A DNA stretch of 64,000 nucleotides from Xylophilus sp. GW821-FHT01B05 (lineage in GTDB: Bacteria; Pseudomonadota; Gammaproteobacteria; Burkholderiales; Burkholderiaceae_C). Positions 42,192 through 50,965 of the stretch are shown one piece after another. Where the stretch lies: assembly GCA_038961845.1 (NCBI GenBank), contig CP152408.1, positions 5,332,001 through 5,396,000 of the forward strand, read 5' to 3'. Every line of letters begins with the position of its first letter. Within the stretch, counting starts at the first letter, position 1. Position numbers and translations under genes: made by a program. A model generated the notes under the pieces. The model had not been told where the DNA came from. It saw only the letters and a list, made by a program, of their open reading frames with translations, and searched no databases.

Positions 42192-43168
42192 GCGGCCCCC
42201 AGCACCGTCCCCGCCACCAGCGGGAAGCCGCGCAGGAAATCCGCCACCGCCAGGCGCTTGCCGCCGGCGCGCTGCAGCACGGTGGCGCGCAGCACGCCAG
42301 CGCCGCACTGGATCGCAATGCCGCTGTCGTTTACAGACAAAATACGGCCAAACCCCTTATCAGGCGCCGGCTCTTCGCTATCAATTTCGCAGCTCCAGAG
42401 CTTTACCACCTCGCCCGCGATGGTGGTGCTGGCGCCGGGAAACGGGTCAAAGGCGCGGATGCGCCGGCCAATCGCGGCGGCGTCCTGCGCCCAATCGATG
42501 GCGGCCTCGGCCTTCTCGATCTTGTGGGCATAGGTGATGCCCTCGGCCGGCTGCGGCAGCGGCTGCAGGCCGCCTTGCCGGGCCAACTCCAGCGCCTCCA
42601 CCACCATGCGGCCGCCGAGCGCGGCCAGTTGGTCGTGCAGCGTGGCCGTGGTGTCGCGCGCGCCGATCGGCAGGCGCTCGATCAACAGCATGTCGCCGGT
42701 ATCCAGGCCGGCGTCCATCTGCATGATGGTGACGCCGGTCTCGGCATCGCCGGCCTCGATCGCGCGGTGGATGGGCGCCGCACCGCGCCAGCGCGGCAGC
42801 AGGCTGGCGTGGATGTTCAGGCAACCCAAGCGCGGCAGATCAAGCACCCACTGCGGCAGGATCAGCCCGTAGGCCGCCACCACCATCACGTCGGCGCGCG
42901 CGTCCAGCAGCGCTTGGCGCGCGGCGGCGGCATCGTCGGGGTACTTGCCGTCCAGGCGCAGGCTGCGCGGCTGGGACACGGCCATGCCCTGCTCCAGCGC
43001 AAACTGCTTGACCGGCGAGGCCTGCAGCTTCATGCCGCGCCCGGCGGGACGGTCGGGCTGGCTCAGCACCAGCGGCACCTCGACGCCGGCGGCATGCAGC
43101 CGCTCCAGCGCCACGCGGGCAAATTCGGGGGTGCCGGCAAAGACGGCGCGCAAGCGGGGGCCGCTCAC
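42188..43168 (-). CDS. fmt: Methionyl-tRNA formyltransferase
   Basis: A 326-residue enzyme that formylates initiator Met-tRNA. The N-domain has [34 protein letters not shown] and the catalytic [20 protein letters not shown], with [17 protein letters not shown]. The C-domain contains an unusual stretch, [20 protein letters not shown], encoded by A/T-rich DNA resembling the palindromic repeat. Active-site residues are intact, so it should be functional. It overlaps azlC and begins 4 bp inside the lipoprotein gene's end. Confidence 0.95.
   Translation of the reverse strand: MSGPRLRAVFAGTPEFARVALERLHAAGVEVPLVLSQPDRPAGRGMKLQASPVKQFALEQGMAVSQPRSLRLDGKYPDDAAAARQALLDARADVMVVAAYGLILPQWVLDLPRLGCLNIHASLLPRWRGAAPIHRAIEAGDAETGVTIMQMDAGLDTGDMLLIERLPIGARDTTATLHDQLAALGGRMVVEALELARQGGLQPLPQPAEGITYAHKIEKAEAAIDWAQDAAAIGRRIRAFDPFPGASTTIAGEVVKLWSCEIDSEEPAPDKGFGRILSVNDSGIAIQCGAGVLRATVLQRAGGKRLAVADFLRGFPLVAGTVLGAA
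42346..42396. repeat. Diverged palindromic-repeat remnant inside fmt
   Basis: CGCTATCAATTTCGCAGCT (42376-42394) is close to GCTATTGATTTCGCAGCT of the purK copy. GGCCAAACCCCTTATCAGGC upstream recalls the tail and arm of a related repeat subtype. The palindrome is no longer clear. Confidence 0.4.
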
Positions 43169-43653
43169 CGCGGGTACCGGTCGCGGCCAGTGACCTCGTC
43201 GGTGTAGAGAATCCTGCGCACCACGCCGCCCGGGTCCAGGTGGATATGGATCAGGCGCATGCTGTTCAGGTCATTGAAGCGATACGACCAGACCGGGCCG
43301 TCAAAGCTGGCCACGCGCTCGACCTTGACCGGCTTGCCCATCAGGCGCGTGACGTCGGCTGCCGTCCACGCATCCACCACGATGCTGTTGAAGTCGGCAT
43401 AGCGCAGCGCCTGGTCGGTGCTGCGCAGGCGGCCTTCGGCGTCGAAGTCCAGGTTCCACACGGCCGAGCCGGCCGGCAGCTCAGAGTACTGCAGCCGCTC
43501 GCCGCCTTCAGGCAGCGGGTAGCGGCCGGTGGGCGCGCCCAGCTTGGCCAGCACCGCATTCAGCGGCGTGCCGGCAGGCTCGAAGGCCGGGCTGGCGCAG
43601 CCGGCCAGCACGGCCAGCGCGGCGGCAGCCAGCAGTGCGCGCGTAAAGCTCAT
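43165..43653 (-). CDS. Putative lipoprotein between def and fmt
   Basis: A 162-residue exported lipoprotein with signal [13 protein letters not shown] and lipobox LAGC. The mature part includes [20 protein letters not shown] and [19 protein letters not shown], two similar short modules reminiscent of the BamE/SmpA fold, where a start codon-proximal helix and GxP loop repeat. No enzymatic motif is seen. It overlaps def (ATGA at 43650) and fmt (43165-43168), so its translation is tied to both. I do not know its function. Confidence 0.7.
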   Translation of the reverse strand: MSFTRALLAAAALAVLAGCASPAFEPAGTPLNAVLAKLGAPTGRYPLPEGGERLQYSELPAGSAVWNLDFDAEGRLRSTDQALRYADFNSIVVDAWTAADVTRLMGKPVKVERVASFDGPVWSYRFNDLNSMRLIHIHLDPGGVVRRILYTDEVTGRDRYPR

Positions 43654-44159
43654 TCCCGGTCCTCGCGCTGCTGCTTGACCAGCTTGGTGCGGATGCGGTT
43701 GCGCTTGAGCGGCGACAGGTAATCAACAAACACCTTGCCCAGCAGGTGGTCCAGCTCGTGCTGGATGCACACCGCCAGCAGGCCGTCGGCCTCCAGCGTG
43801 AAGGGCTTGCCGTCGCGGTCCAGCGCCTGCACCCGCACCTCGGCGGCGCGCTCCACGCCGTCATAGAAGCCGGGCACCGACAGGCAGCCTTCCTCGCCGC
43901 TGACGCGCTCTTCACTGGCCCAGACGATCTCGGGGTTGATGAAGACCAGCGGCGTGTCGCGGTCTTCAGAGACATCGATCACCACCAGGCGCTCGTGCGC
44001 GTCCACCTGCGTGGCCGCCAGGCCGATGCCGCTGGCGTCATACATGGTCTCCAGCATGTCGGTGATCAATTGCTGGATGCGGGCATCCACCGCCGGCACA
44101 GGCTTGGCGACCTTCTGCAGGCGTGGATCGGGATAACAAAGAATAGGAAGCAAAGCCAT
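43650..44159 (-). CDS. def: Peptide deformylase
   Basis: A 169-residue metalloenzyme that removes the formyl group from new proteins. All three motifs are present: [15 protein letters not shown] (motif 1, about residue 44), [13 protein letters not shown] (motif 2, metal Cys near residue 91) and [18 protein letters not shown] (motif 3, HExxH-type as HELDH). It leads the def-lipoprotein-fmt-azlC-azlD operon, in which successive genes overlap by 4 bp down to azlC. It diverges from the LysM gene over about 150 bp. Confidence 0.96.
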   Translation of the reverse strand: MALLPILCYPDPRLQKVAKPVPAVDARIQQLITDMLETMYDASGIGLAATQVDAHERLVVIDVSEDRDTPLVFINPEIVWASEERVSGEEGCLSVPGFYDGVERAAEVRVQALDRDGKPFTLEADGLLAVCIQHELDHLLGKVFVDYLSPLKRNRIRTKLVKQQREDRE

Positions 44160-44311
44160 AGCGTCAAACGGGCGAAGATGTCGCTATTTTCCGCCACTTT
44201 GGCGTTGCGCCCGGGGACTGCCGCCAATATGCGTTGCCCTCTCAAGGCCATGCAGCGAGAATCAGTCGCTGTTTGTAACGATTTCTTGCCGGATGGGGGG
44301 AGCCTTTCCTG

Positions 44312-45505
44312 ATGCGAAAAATGACCCGAAGCGCCGCAGTGGCGCTGGCCGCGGCGGCCCTGTGCGGCAGCCTGCCGGCCCTGGCCCAGACCTATCCCAT
44401 CACGCCGGCGCAGCGCGCCACCGCGCAGCAGGTGGCGCAAGCCGGCGTGCCGGTGTCCGAGCTGGCGCCCGATGCGCCCGACACCTATGTCGTCAAGCGC
44501 GGCGACACGCTCTGGGCCATCTCCGGCCTGTACCTGCGCCAGCCCTGGCGCTGGCCCGAACTGTGGGGCATGAACCTGGAGCAGGTCCGCAACCCGCACC
44601 TGATCTATCCCGGCCAGACGCTCTACCTCGAGCGCATTGACGGCATGGCGCGGCTGCGCACCACGCGCCCCGGCTCGACCGAGCCCGAAACCCTGCGCAT
44701 CAGCCCGCGCACCCGCAGCGAAAGCCTGGCCAGCAACGTCATTCCCACGCTGCAGCCGCAGTTCATCGAGCCCTTCCTGGCCGAGCCGCTGGTGCTGGAA
44801 GAAGGCGTGCTGGAAGCCGCGCCGCGCCTGGTCGGCACCTTTGGCGACCACGTCATGCTGGCGCGCGGCGACCGCGCCTATGCGCGCGGCTCGGCCAGCC
44901 AGCCGCTGCAATTGGGCGAAGGCCAGCCGCGCGACTTCCGCGTGTTCCGCGAAGCGGTGCCGCTCAAAGACCCGGCCAGCGGCGAGATCCTGGGCTACGA
45001 GGCGCAATACGTCGGCCGCGCGCGCCTGCTCAAGGGCGAGTCGGTGCAGACCGTGCTGGAGGACGGCAAGGAGCTGACCGAGATCGTGCCGGCCTCGATG
45101 GACATCACCGGCTCCAAGGAAGAAATGCGCGCCGGCGACCGCCTGCAGCCCGAGCCGCCGCGCCAGTTGGTGAACTACACGCCGCACGCGCCGCAACAAG
45201 CGTTCGAGAACGGCCGCGTGGTGTCGATCTACGGCAGCGCCGTGGCCAATGCCGCGCAGAACCAGATCGTCGCCATCAACAAGGGCACGCGCGACGGCAT
45301 GGAGGTTGGCCACGTGCTGGCCATCCTCACCGAGGGCGACCGCATCGTCGACCCGACCGACGACAAGCGCACCCGCATCAAGCTGCCCGACGAGCGCAAC
45401 GGCCTGCTGATGGTGTTCCGCACCTTCGACCGGGTCTCTTACGGCCTGATCCTGCAGATCCGCACCGGCGTGAAGGTGGGCGACCACCTAGTGTCGCCGC
45501 AGTAA
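44312..45505 (+). CDS. LysM-domain envelope protein
   Basis: A 397-residue exported protein with a signal peptide (VALAAAALCGSLPALAQ). The LysM peptidoglycan-binding domain is near residues 56-108: YVVKRGDTLWAISGLYLRQP, RWPELWGMNLEQV and HLIYPGQTLYLERI. The rest (to residue 397) is a conserved but uncharacterised domain typical of betaproteobacterial proteins adjacent to dprA, including GRVVSIYGSAVANAAQNQIV and LMVFRTFDRVSYGLILQI. It probably anchors to or senses the cell wall. dprA follows 17 bp later, a conserved pair in this group. Confidence 0.85.
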   Translation: MRKMTRSAAVALAAAALCGSLPALAQTYPITPAQRATAQQVAQAGVPVSELAPDAPDTYVVKRGDTLWAISGLYLRQPWRWPELWGMNLEQVRNPHLIYPGQTLYLERIDGMARLRTTRPGSTEPETLRISPRTRSESLASNVIPTLQPQFIEPFLAEPLVLEEGVLEAAPRLVGTFGDHVMLARGDRAYARGSASQPLQLGEGQPRDFRVFREAVPLKDPASGEILGYEAQYVGRARLLKGESVQTVLEDGKELTEIVPASMDITGSKEEMRAGDRLQPEPPRQLVNYTPHAPQQAFENGRVVSIYGSAVANAAQNQIVAINKGTRDGMEVGHVLAILTEGDRIVDPTDDKRTRIKLPDERNGLLMVFRTFDRVSYGLILQIRTGVKVGDHLVSPQ

Positions 45506-45522
45506 GCGGCACACCGGGGCGC

Positions 45523-46716
45523 ATGGAGCGCGAAGAACTCTCCGCCTGGCTGCGCCTGACGCTCAGCCCCGGCGTTGGCCTGGACACGGCGCGCCGGCTG
45601 CTCGCCGCCTTTGGCCTGCCGCAGGCGCTGTTCGACGCTTCCACCACTGCGCTGCAGCAGGTGGTCACGCCCGCACAGGCCGCCGCCTTGCGCAGCGAGC
45701 CCGAAGGCCTCGCCGCGCTGCTGGACAGCACCTGGGCCTGGCTGAACGAGCGCGACGCCACCGGCGCCGAGCGCCGTTTTGTCACCCTGGGCGACGCCGG
45801 CTACCCACCAGGCCTGCTGGCCATCGAAGACCCGCCGCTGACGCTGTACCTGCTGGGCCAGGCAAGTTTCAAGCAAAAAGTGCCTGAAACCCAGGTGGCG
45901 CCTGGGCTATTAGCTATCAATTCAGAAGCGCCCGCGCTAGCCAATGCGCAGGCGCGCGGCATCGCCATCGTCGGCACGCGCAACCCCACGCCGCAGGGCG
46001 CGCAGAACGCCCACGCCTTTGGCCGCTACTTTGCCGAAGCCGGCATGACCGTGGTCTCGGGCCTGGCGCTGGGCATAGACGCCGCCGCGCACCAGGGCGC
46101 GCTCGATGGTGCCCACGGCGACGGCTGCGCCACCATTGCCGTCGTCGGCACCGGGCTGGACCGGGTCTACCCGGCGCGCCACCGCGCGTTGGCGCACCGC
46201 ATCGCCGAGCACGGCCTGCTGCTGAGCGAATACCCGCTCGGCACGCCGCCGCTGGCCAGCAACTTCCCGCGCCGCAACCGGCTGATCGCCGGCCTGACGC
46301 TGGGCACGCTGGTGGTCGAAGCCACCCAGCCCTCGGGCTCGCTCATCACCGCGCGGCAGGCGGTGGAGCAGGGCAAAGAGGTGTTCGCCATCCCCGGCTC
46401 CATCCACGCGCCGCAGTCGCGCGGCTGCCACGCGCTGATCCGCCAGGGCGCCAAGCTGGTCGAATCCGCACAAGACGTGTTGGAAGAGCTGCGCCTGCCG
46501 GGCACAGCAGCAGCGCCGGCGCAACCCGCCGAGGCCGCCACCCCGCACGCCGCCCTCCTCGACGCCCTGGGCTACGACCCCGTCGGCCTGGACGCCCTGG
46601 TAGCCCGCACCGGCATCCCTGCCGCCACGCTGCAGGCGCAGCTGCTGGACCTGGAACTCGACGGCCACGTGGCGCGGTTGCCGGGCGGCTTGTTCCAGCG
46701 CATGGCGCTGGGTTGA
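45523..46716 (+). CDS. dprA: DNA-processing protein DprA with a repeat-derived insert
   Basis: A 397-residue DprA that loads RecA onto incoming single-stranded DNA during transformation. The Rossmann-like core has GIAIVGTRNPTPQGAQNAH, GMTVVSGLALGIDAAAHQGA, FPRRNRLIAGLTLGTLVVEA and SGSLITARQAVEQGKEVFAI. A C-terminal winged-helix module is present (RTGIPAATLQAQLLDLELDG). Immediately before the core, about residues 115-137 (SFKQKVPETQVAPGLLAINS) are encoded by a near-canonical palindromic repeat in frame, where relatives have only a short loop. The core is intact, so the insert is probably tolerated. Confidence 0.94.
   Translation: MEREELSAWLRLTLSPGVGLDTARRLLAAFGLPQALFDASTTALQQVVTPAQAAALRSEPEGLAALLDSTWAWLNERDATGAERRFVTLGDAGYPPGLLAIEDPPLTLYLLGQASFKQKVPETQVAPGLLAINSEAPALANAQARGIAIVGTRNPTPQGAQNAHAFGRYFAEAGMTVVSGLALGIDAAAHQGALDGAHGDGCATIAVVGTGLDRVYPARHRALAHRIAEHGLLLSEYPLGTPPLASNFPRRNRLIAGLTLGTLVVEATQPSGSLITARQAVEQGKEVFAIPGSIHAPQSRGCHALIRQGAKLVESAQDVLEELRLPGTAAAPAQPAEAATPHAALLDALGYDPVGLDALVARTGIPAATLQAQLLDLELDGHVARLPGGLFQRMALG
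45863..45927 (-). repeat. Palindromic repeat, copy 7, inside dprA
   Basis: Minus-strand AATTGATAGCTAATAGCCCA, then GGCGCCACCTGGGTTTCAGG and CACTTTTTGCTTG follow the intergenic copies closely. TAGAG is changed to TTCAG. It is read in frame by dprA on the other strand. Confidence 0.88.
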
Positions 46717-46722
46717 GGGCAC

Positions 46723-47589
46723 TCAGCCGGCCATCTGGCCAAAACGCCCGCCGTTGAAGTCATCGATGGCCTGGTGGATCTCGGCCTCGCTGTTCATCAC
46801 GAACGGGCCGTGGCCCACCACCGGCTCGTTGAGCGGTTCGCCCGACAGCCAGAGCAGCGTGGCATCGCTGTTGGCCTCGATCTCCACGCCCGCGCCAGCA
46901 GGGTCGAAGTGCACGAGCTGCCCCTCGCGCGCAACCTCCTCGCCGTTCAGCAGCACGGTGCCGCGCAGCACTACCAAGGCCAGCGTGCGGCCCGCCTTGG
47001 CCGGGAGGTGCGCGACACCGCTCTGGGCGATGCGCACGTCCCACACGTCGATCGGTGTGAAGGTGCGCGCCGGGCCGCGCTGCCCATCGAACTCGCCCGC
47101 AATCACCCGCACCCGGCCAGCGCCCTCGGGCAAGTCCACCGACGGGATCTGCGCGTCCAGCAGGGTCTGGTAGCCGGGCTCGGCCATCTTGTCCTTTGCG
47201 GGCAGGTTGACCCAGAGCTGCACCATTTCCATCGTGCCACCGCTTTCGGTGAAGGCCCGCGAATGGAACTCCTCATGCAGGATGCCGCCGCCCGCGGTCA
47301 TCCACTGCACGTCGCCCGGGCCGATCAGGCCACCCGCGCCGGTGGAGTCCCGGTGCTCCACCTCGCCCTGGTAGACGATGGTCACGGTCTCAAAGCCACG
47401 GTGCGGATGCTGGCCCACGCCGCGCGGCTGCGCAGCCGGCTCGAAGCGGGTCGGCGCCGCGTGGTCGAGCAGCAGAAACGGGCTCAGATGCCGGCCCAGC
47501 CCGTCGTAGCCAAACAGCGAGCGCACCGGAAAACCATCGCCCACCCAGTGCTGGCGGGGGGCGCTATAGACACCAAGAATCTTCTTCAC
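46723..47589 (-). CDS. Pirin-family protein
   Basis: A 288-residue double-cupin pirin. The N-terminal cupin has RHLSPFLLLDHAAPTRFEPA, the metal motif VGQHPHRGFETVTIVYQGEV (two His, about residue 60) and GGGILHEEFHSRAF (His and Glu ligands). The C-terminal cupin includes LVVLRGTVLLNGEEV. Pirins are iron proteins; some have quercetin dioxygenase activity and others are redox co-regulators. The start at 47589 follows a GGAG site. It diverges from a LysR gene across about 130 bp, a common pairing, and that LysR may regulate it. Confidence 0.9.
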   Translation of the reverse strand: MKKILGVYSAPRQHWVGDGFPVRSLFGYDGLGRHLSPFLLLDHAAPTRFEPAAQPRGVGQHPHRGFETVTIVYQGEVEHRDSTGAGGLIGPGDVQWMTAGGGILHEEFHSRAFTESGGTMEMVQLWVNLPAKDKMAEPGYQTLLDAQIPSVDLPEGAGRVRVIAGEFDGQRGPARTFTPIDVWDVRIAQSGVAHLPAKAGRTLALVVLRGTVLLNGEEVAREGQLVHFDPAGAGVEIEANSDATLLWLSGEPLNEPVVGHGPFVMNSEAEIHQAIDDFNGGRFGQMAG

Positions 47590-47717
47590 GCGGATCTCCT
47601 TCAGTCGCCAAGGCGAGGGCCTCGGACCATGGACAAAGAATATGGGCAGGACGATGATCCCGGTAGATGGCGTAATCTGCCTTCATAGTCCTACTGGGTG
47701 AACGATGAGGGTGAGCA

Positions 47718-48620
47718 ATGAAAGACCTGAACGACCTCTACTACTACGTGCAGGTGGTGGACCACGGCGGCTTCGCCCCCGCCGGCCGGGCGCTGGGCAC
47801 GCCCAAATCCAAGCTCTCCCGGCGTATCGCGCTGCTGGAGGAGCGGCTGGGCGCGCGGCTGATCCAGCGCTCCACCCGGCGCTTCGCGGTCACCGAGATC
47901 GGCCAGACCTACTACCGCCACTGCAAGGCCATGCTGGTAGAGGCGGATGCCGCGGATGAAGCCATTGCGCTGACGCAGGCCGAGCCGCGCGGCGTCGTGC
48001 GCATGACCTGCCCGGTGGCGCTGCTGGACGCCCACATCGCCGAGATGGTGGCGGCCTTCATGGTGGCGCATCCGCTCGTGGAGATCCACCTGGAGGAAAC
48101 CAATCGCCGCGTGGACGTGGTCGGAGAAGGCGTGGACCTGGCCATCCGGGTGCGCCCCCCGCCGCTGGAAGACAGCGAGCTGGCCATGCGCACACTCGCC
48201 CAGCGCGGGCAGCGCCTGGTGGCCTGCCCGCGCCTGCTGGCGGGCAGGCGCCCCCAGGTGCCCGCTGACCTGGCAGGCCTGCCCAGCATGGACCTGGGCC
48301 TGCCGCAGCACGAGCACGCCTGGCAGCTGATCGGCCCCGACGGCGCGCAGGCCACCATCCGCCACCAGCCCCGCCTGATCACGCGCGGCATGCTGGCGCT
48401 GCGGGCGGCAGCCGTGGCCGGCGTGGGCGTCGTGCAGTTGCCTTCCATGATGGTGCGCGAGCAGATCGAGCGCGGCGAGCTGATCCACGTGATCCCCGGC
48501 TGGGCACCGCGGCGCGAGATCATCCACGCCGTGTTCGCCTCGCGCCGCGGGCAGTTGCCCGCGCTCAGGGCGCTGCTGGATTTCCTGGCGGACCGCTTCC
48601 GGTTGCTGGACGAGGATTGA
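47718..48620 (+). CDS. LysR-family regulator divergent from pirin
   Basis: A 300-residue LysR-type regulator. The N-terminal HTH is YYYVQVVDHGGFAPAGRALG followed by TPKSKLSRRIALLEERLGAR. The C-terminal effector domain has VVRMTCPVALLDAHIAEMVA and VDVVGEGVDLAIRVRP. This AaeR/DmlR-like subgroup is common in Burkholderiales. It likely controls the divergent pirin gene, sensing an aromatic or redox signal (inference). An ATG at 47705 in another frame is not the start. Confidence 0.9.
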   Translation: MKDLNDLYYYVQVVDHGGFAPAGRALGTPKSKLSRRIALLEERLGARLIQRSTRRFAVTEIGQTYYRHCKAMLVEADAADEAIALTQAEPRGVVRMTCPVALLDAHIAEMVAAFMVAHPLVEIHLEETNRRVDVVGEGVDLAIRVRPPPLEDSELAMRTLAQRGQRLVACPRLLAGRRPQVPADLAGLPSMDLGLPQHEHAWQLIGPDGAQATIRHQPRLITRGMLALRAAAVAGVGVVQLPSMMVREQIERGELIHVIPGWAPRREIIHAVFASRRGQLPALRALLDFLADRFRLLDED

Positions 48621-48645
48621 GCCGCGCCCAGCACATGCGGCGGAT

Positions 48646-49533
48646 CTACCGGCCTGCCGGCTGGCCCACCAACGGCAGCCGGGCCAGCATGTTCTTGAGC
48701 GCCAGCGCGTCCCAGGGCAGATGCTCGGCAATGCCCAGCCCGACCACATCGACCACCTGTGCCACGTCGCCCAGCAAGCGCAGCACCTGCTCGATGCCCA
48801 TCCCGCCCTGCGCCACGCCGTCGAAGGCGTCGGCCGGCGCGGCCGGGTTGGCGAACAGCAGGGAGCGAAAGGCCCGTGGGTCCAGCACGTCCAGGTCGAG
48901 GTGGATGGCCAGGTGCTTGGCCCCCGTGGCGCGCAGCCATTCCAGCACCGGCTCGCTGTTCTCGGCCAATGCGGCGGGGCCAGCCTGCTTGAGTCCATGC
49001 CGCTCGATGAAGGCGCGCTCTCCCGGCAGCGTTTGCTGCAGGCCGGCATACATCACGTTCTGCGGCTTGAGCGGCAGCTTGACCGCGCTGGCGAAGTCGC
49101 TGTCGCCCTCGCCCAGCAGGTTGCCCAGCACCATGGCGTGGGCATGCGCAAAATCCCTGGGCGTCATCACGTCAGGATGGGCATCCACCCACAGCACCGC
49201 CAGTTCGCCGCCGTAGCGCTCGTTGAGATAGGCAAACGGCGCCAGGTCCACCAGGCAGTCGCCGCCCAGCACCACCAGGCGGTCCGGGCGATGCTGGTCG
49301 ATCAGCTGGCGCGCCCGCTGCAACTGCCGCAGCAAGGCACTGCGGCCGACGATGCCGTCTTCGATGGCCAGCGGCGCGCCCGTCGATGGCGGCACCTCGA
49401 CCTGTTCGACCGGGCCGGTCGGGTCCGGCGCCAGCCATGACAAGAGCTGGGCGCCAAAGTAGTAAGGCGGGTTGTTGCCGCCCTGCCATTGCGGGAAGAC
49501 CAGGCGCAGCGTCGTTTCGTTGCTAGTGCTCAT
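48646..49533 (-). CDS. Arginase/agmatinase-family protein
   Basis: A 295-residue ureohydrolase-fold protein. Metal motifs are VVLGGDCLVDLAPFAYLNER (the usual GGDH has Cys in place of His, about residue 100), VLWVDAHPDVMTPRDFAHAH (DAHxD) and LAIHLDLDVLDPRAF (DxDxxDP). The start at 49533 was chosen from family length. With one metal ligand changed, the substrate may not be arginine; related proteins with GG-D/E-C motifs are annotated only as arginase family. It is convergent with the LysR gene. Whether it binds a dinuclear manganese site cannot be told. Confidence 0.8.
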   Translation of the reverse strand: MSTSNETTLRLVFPQWQGGNNPPYYFGAQLLSWLAPDPTGPVEQVEVPPSTGAPLAIEDGIVGRSALLRQLQRARQLIDQHRPDRLVVLGGDCLVDLAPFAYLNERYGGELAVLWVDAHPDVMTPRDFAHAHAMVLGNLLGEGDSDFASAVKLPLKPQNVMYAGLQQTLPGERAFIERHGLKQAGPAALAENSEPVLEWLRATGAKHLAIHLDLDVLDPRAFRSLLFANPAAPADAFDGVAQGGMGIEQVLRLLGDVAQVVDVVGLGIAEHLPWDALALKNMLARLPLVGQPAGR

Positions 49534-49552
49534 ATACGGGAGTGCTGTGTGT

Positions 49553-49784
49553 TCAAAGGCGCAGAAGAATGGTCCCCAGGGCCTGGCGCGATACCAGCCG
49601 CTGGTAGCCGCGCTCAAAACCCTCCAGCGGGTAGCTGCTGTCGATGGACGGGCGCAGCAGGCCCTGGGCGATGAAGCCTGCGATGCGCACCAGCGTGCAT
49701 CCCTCGCGCATCGCGGGCATGGGGCGTTCTTCAATGGCCATCTGGGGGGGGGTGGCCGAACCGGGTGACAACGAGAGCCTTCAT
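49553..49784 (-). pseudogene. Decayed medium-chain dehydrogenase/quinone reductase
   Basis: Only about 77 codons remain of a protein normally over 320 aa. The N-terminus is clear (MKALVVTRFGHPP, then QMAIEERPMPAMREGCTLVRI split across the frame change), and the next residues jump to the C-terminus (IDSSYPLEGFERGYQRLVSR, ending GTILLRL). Two lesions are visible: a frameshift in a run of nine C at 49744-49752 (eight would restore frame) and loss of the NAD(P)-binding middle. It is divergent from a LysR gene, the usual partner of such reductases. A sequencing error could cause the frameshift but not the internal deletion. Confidence 0.8.
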
Positions 49785-49917
49785 GGATTTCCTGGGTGCG
49801 GGGCCATGCATGCGACAGCACGCTGCCGCTGCATCGGGGCCAACCGGCCACTCTATTTGATTACCCAGCGCAGAAATACCCGTTTAGAGTTGACGATTTG
49901 TCGCATGGATTGAGCAA

Positions 49918-50811
49918 ATGGACCGAGTCATCGCCGCCCAGGTGTTGCTGGAAACAGTGGCGCGCGGCAGCATCTCCGCCGCCGCCGAGCAGCTGGGAAT
50001 GTCACGCGCCATGGCCTCGCGCTACATCGGCCTGATGGAGGACTGGGCCGGCGCCCGCCTGCTGCACCGCACCACGCGCAAGCTCAGCCTGACCACGGCG
50101 GGCGAAAAAATCCTGCCCGCCTGCAAAGAGCTGCTGGCGCTGTCGGGCGAGGTCGCCGCCGCCGGCGCGGATGCCGACAGCGTGCCCAAGGGCCTGCTGC
50201 GCGTCAGCGCATCGTCGATCTTTGCCGAGTTCTGCCTCGCCGACGCCCTGGTCGCCTTCCTGCAAGAGCACCCGGCCATCTCCGTCGACCTGCAAATCGT
50301 CGACCGTGCAGTGAATCTGGCCGAAGACGGCATTGACCTGGCCATTCGCGTGACCAATGCGCTGGACCCGCACCTGATCGCGCGCAAGCTCGGCGACTGC
50401 CCCTCGGTGATCTGCGCCAGCCCGGCCTACCTGCAGGCCCGTGGCACGCCCACGCATGTGCGCGATCTGGCGGCGCATAACTGCCTGACCTATGCCTACT
50501 TCAGCCAGAGCGTGTGGCGTTTCCAGGCGGGCGGGGAAGACATCCAGGTGCCGGTCGCCGGCAACTTCAGCACCAACGAATCATTGATCGTCCTGCGCGC
50601 GGCACTGCGCGGCGCCGGCATCGCCATGCTGCCCCAGTTCGCAGCCGCCCAGGCGATACAGGAGGGGCGCCTGATCCCGCTATTGCCGGGCTTCGAGGTA
50701 GAGCGGCTGGGCGTGTTCGCGGTCTACCTGTCGCGCCAGCGCATGCCGCCGTCGCTGCGGGCGCTGATTGATTTCTTGTCGGCACGTCTCAGGCTGACAT
50801 CGCGCCCATGA
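49918..50811 (+). CDS. LysR-family regulator, beside a pseudogene
   Basis: A 297-residue LysR-type regulator. The HTH covers LLETVARGSISAAAEQLGMS then RAMASRYIGLMEDWAGARL. The effector domain has LLRVSASSIFAEFCLADALV, VDRAVNLAEDGIDLAIRVT and SLIVLRAALRGAGIAMLPQF. It diverges from the decayed dehydrogenase, which was probably its target, so it may now lack a local target or regulate only elsewhere. The frame is intact. A small hairpin follows the stop codon. Confidence 0.9.
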   Translation: MDRVIAAQVLLETVARGSISAAAEQLGMSRAMASRYIGLMEDWAGARLLHRTTRKLSLTTAGEKILPACKELLALSGEVAAAGADADSVPKGLLRVSASSIFAEFCLADALVAFLQEHPAISVDLQIVDRAVNLAEDGIDLAIRVTNALDPHLIARKLGDCPSVICASPAYLQARGTPTHVRDLAAHNCLTYAYFSQSVWRFQAGGEDIQVPVAGNFSTNESLIVLRAALRGAGIAMLPQFAAAQAIQEGRLIPLLPGFEVERLGVFAVYLSRQRMPPSLRALIDFLSARLRLTSRP

Positions 50812-50814
50812 AAA

Positions 50815-50838
50815 AACCGGGCGCAAGGCCCGGTTCTT
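50815..50838 (+). terminator. Likely terminator after the LysR gene
   Basis: AACCGGGC-GCAAG-GCCCGGTT gives an 8-bp stem right after the stop codon, followed by CTT. The T-run is short, so strength is uncertain. Confidence 0.65.
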
Positions 50839-50862
50839 CAGCGTGGCAGCGGCAGGGCCGCC

Positions 50863-50965
50863 TACGGGTTCGCAATCAAAGTGAGAACAAGGCGCGAAGC
50901 CGCAGACAGTGCTGTAGCACGGCAAGGCGAAGCAACGCGGTTATCGCTTTGATTTCGAAACCGTA
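50863..50965. repeat. 103-bp imperfect palindrome abutting the secF stop codon
   Basis: Left arm TACGGGTTCGCAATCAAAGT then GAGAAC pairs with the right arm (reverse complement TACGGTTTCGAAATCAAAGC then GATAAC), 22 of 26 bases. The inner part holds AAGGCGCGAAGC / AAGGCGAAGC near-repeats and a perfect hairpin GTGCT-GT-AGCAC. It could be a dispersed repeat or a terminator of the sec operon. Confidence 0.6.

Noticed and set aside
49744..49752. Programmed frameshifting at the C-run in the dehydrogenase remnant
   Set aside because: Even with the frame restored the NAD-binding centre is missing, so simple decay is the better explanation.
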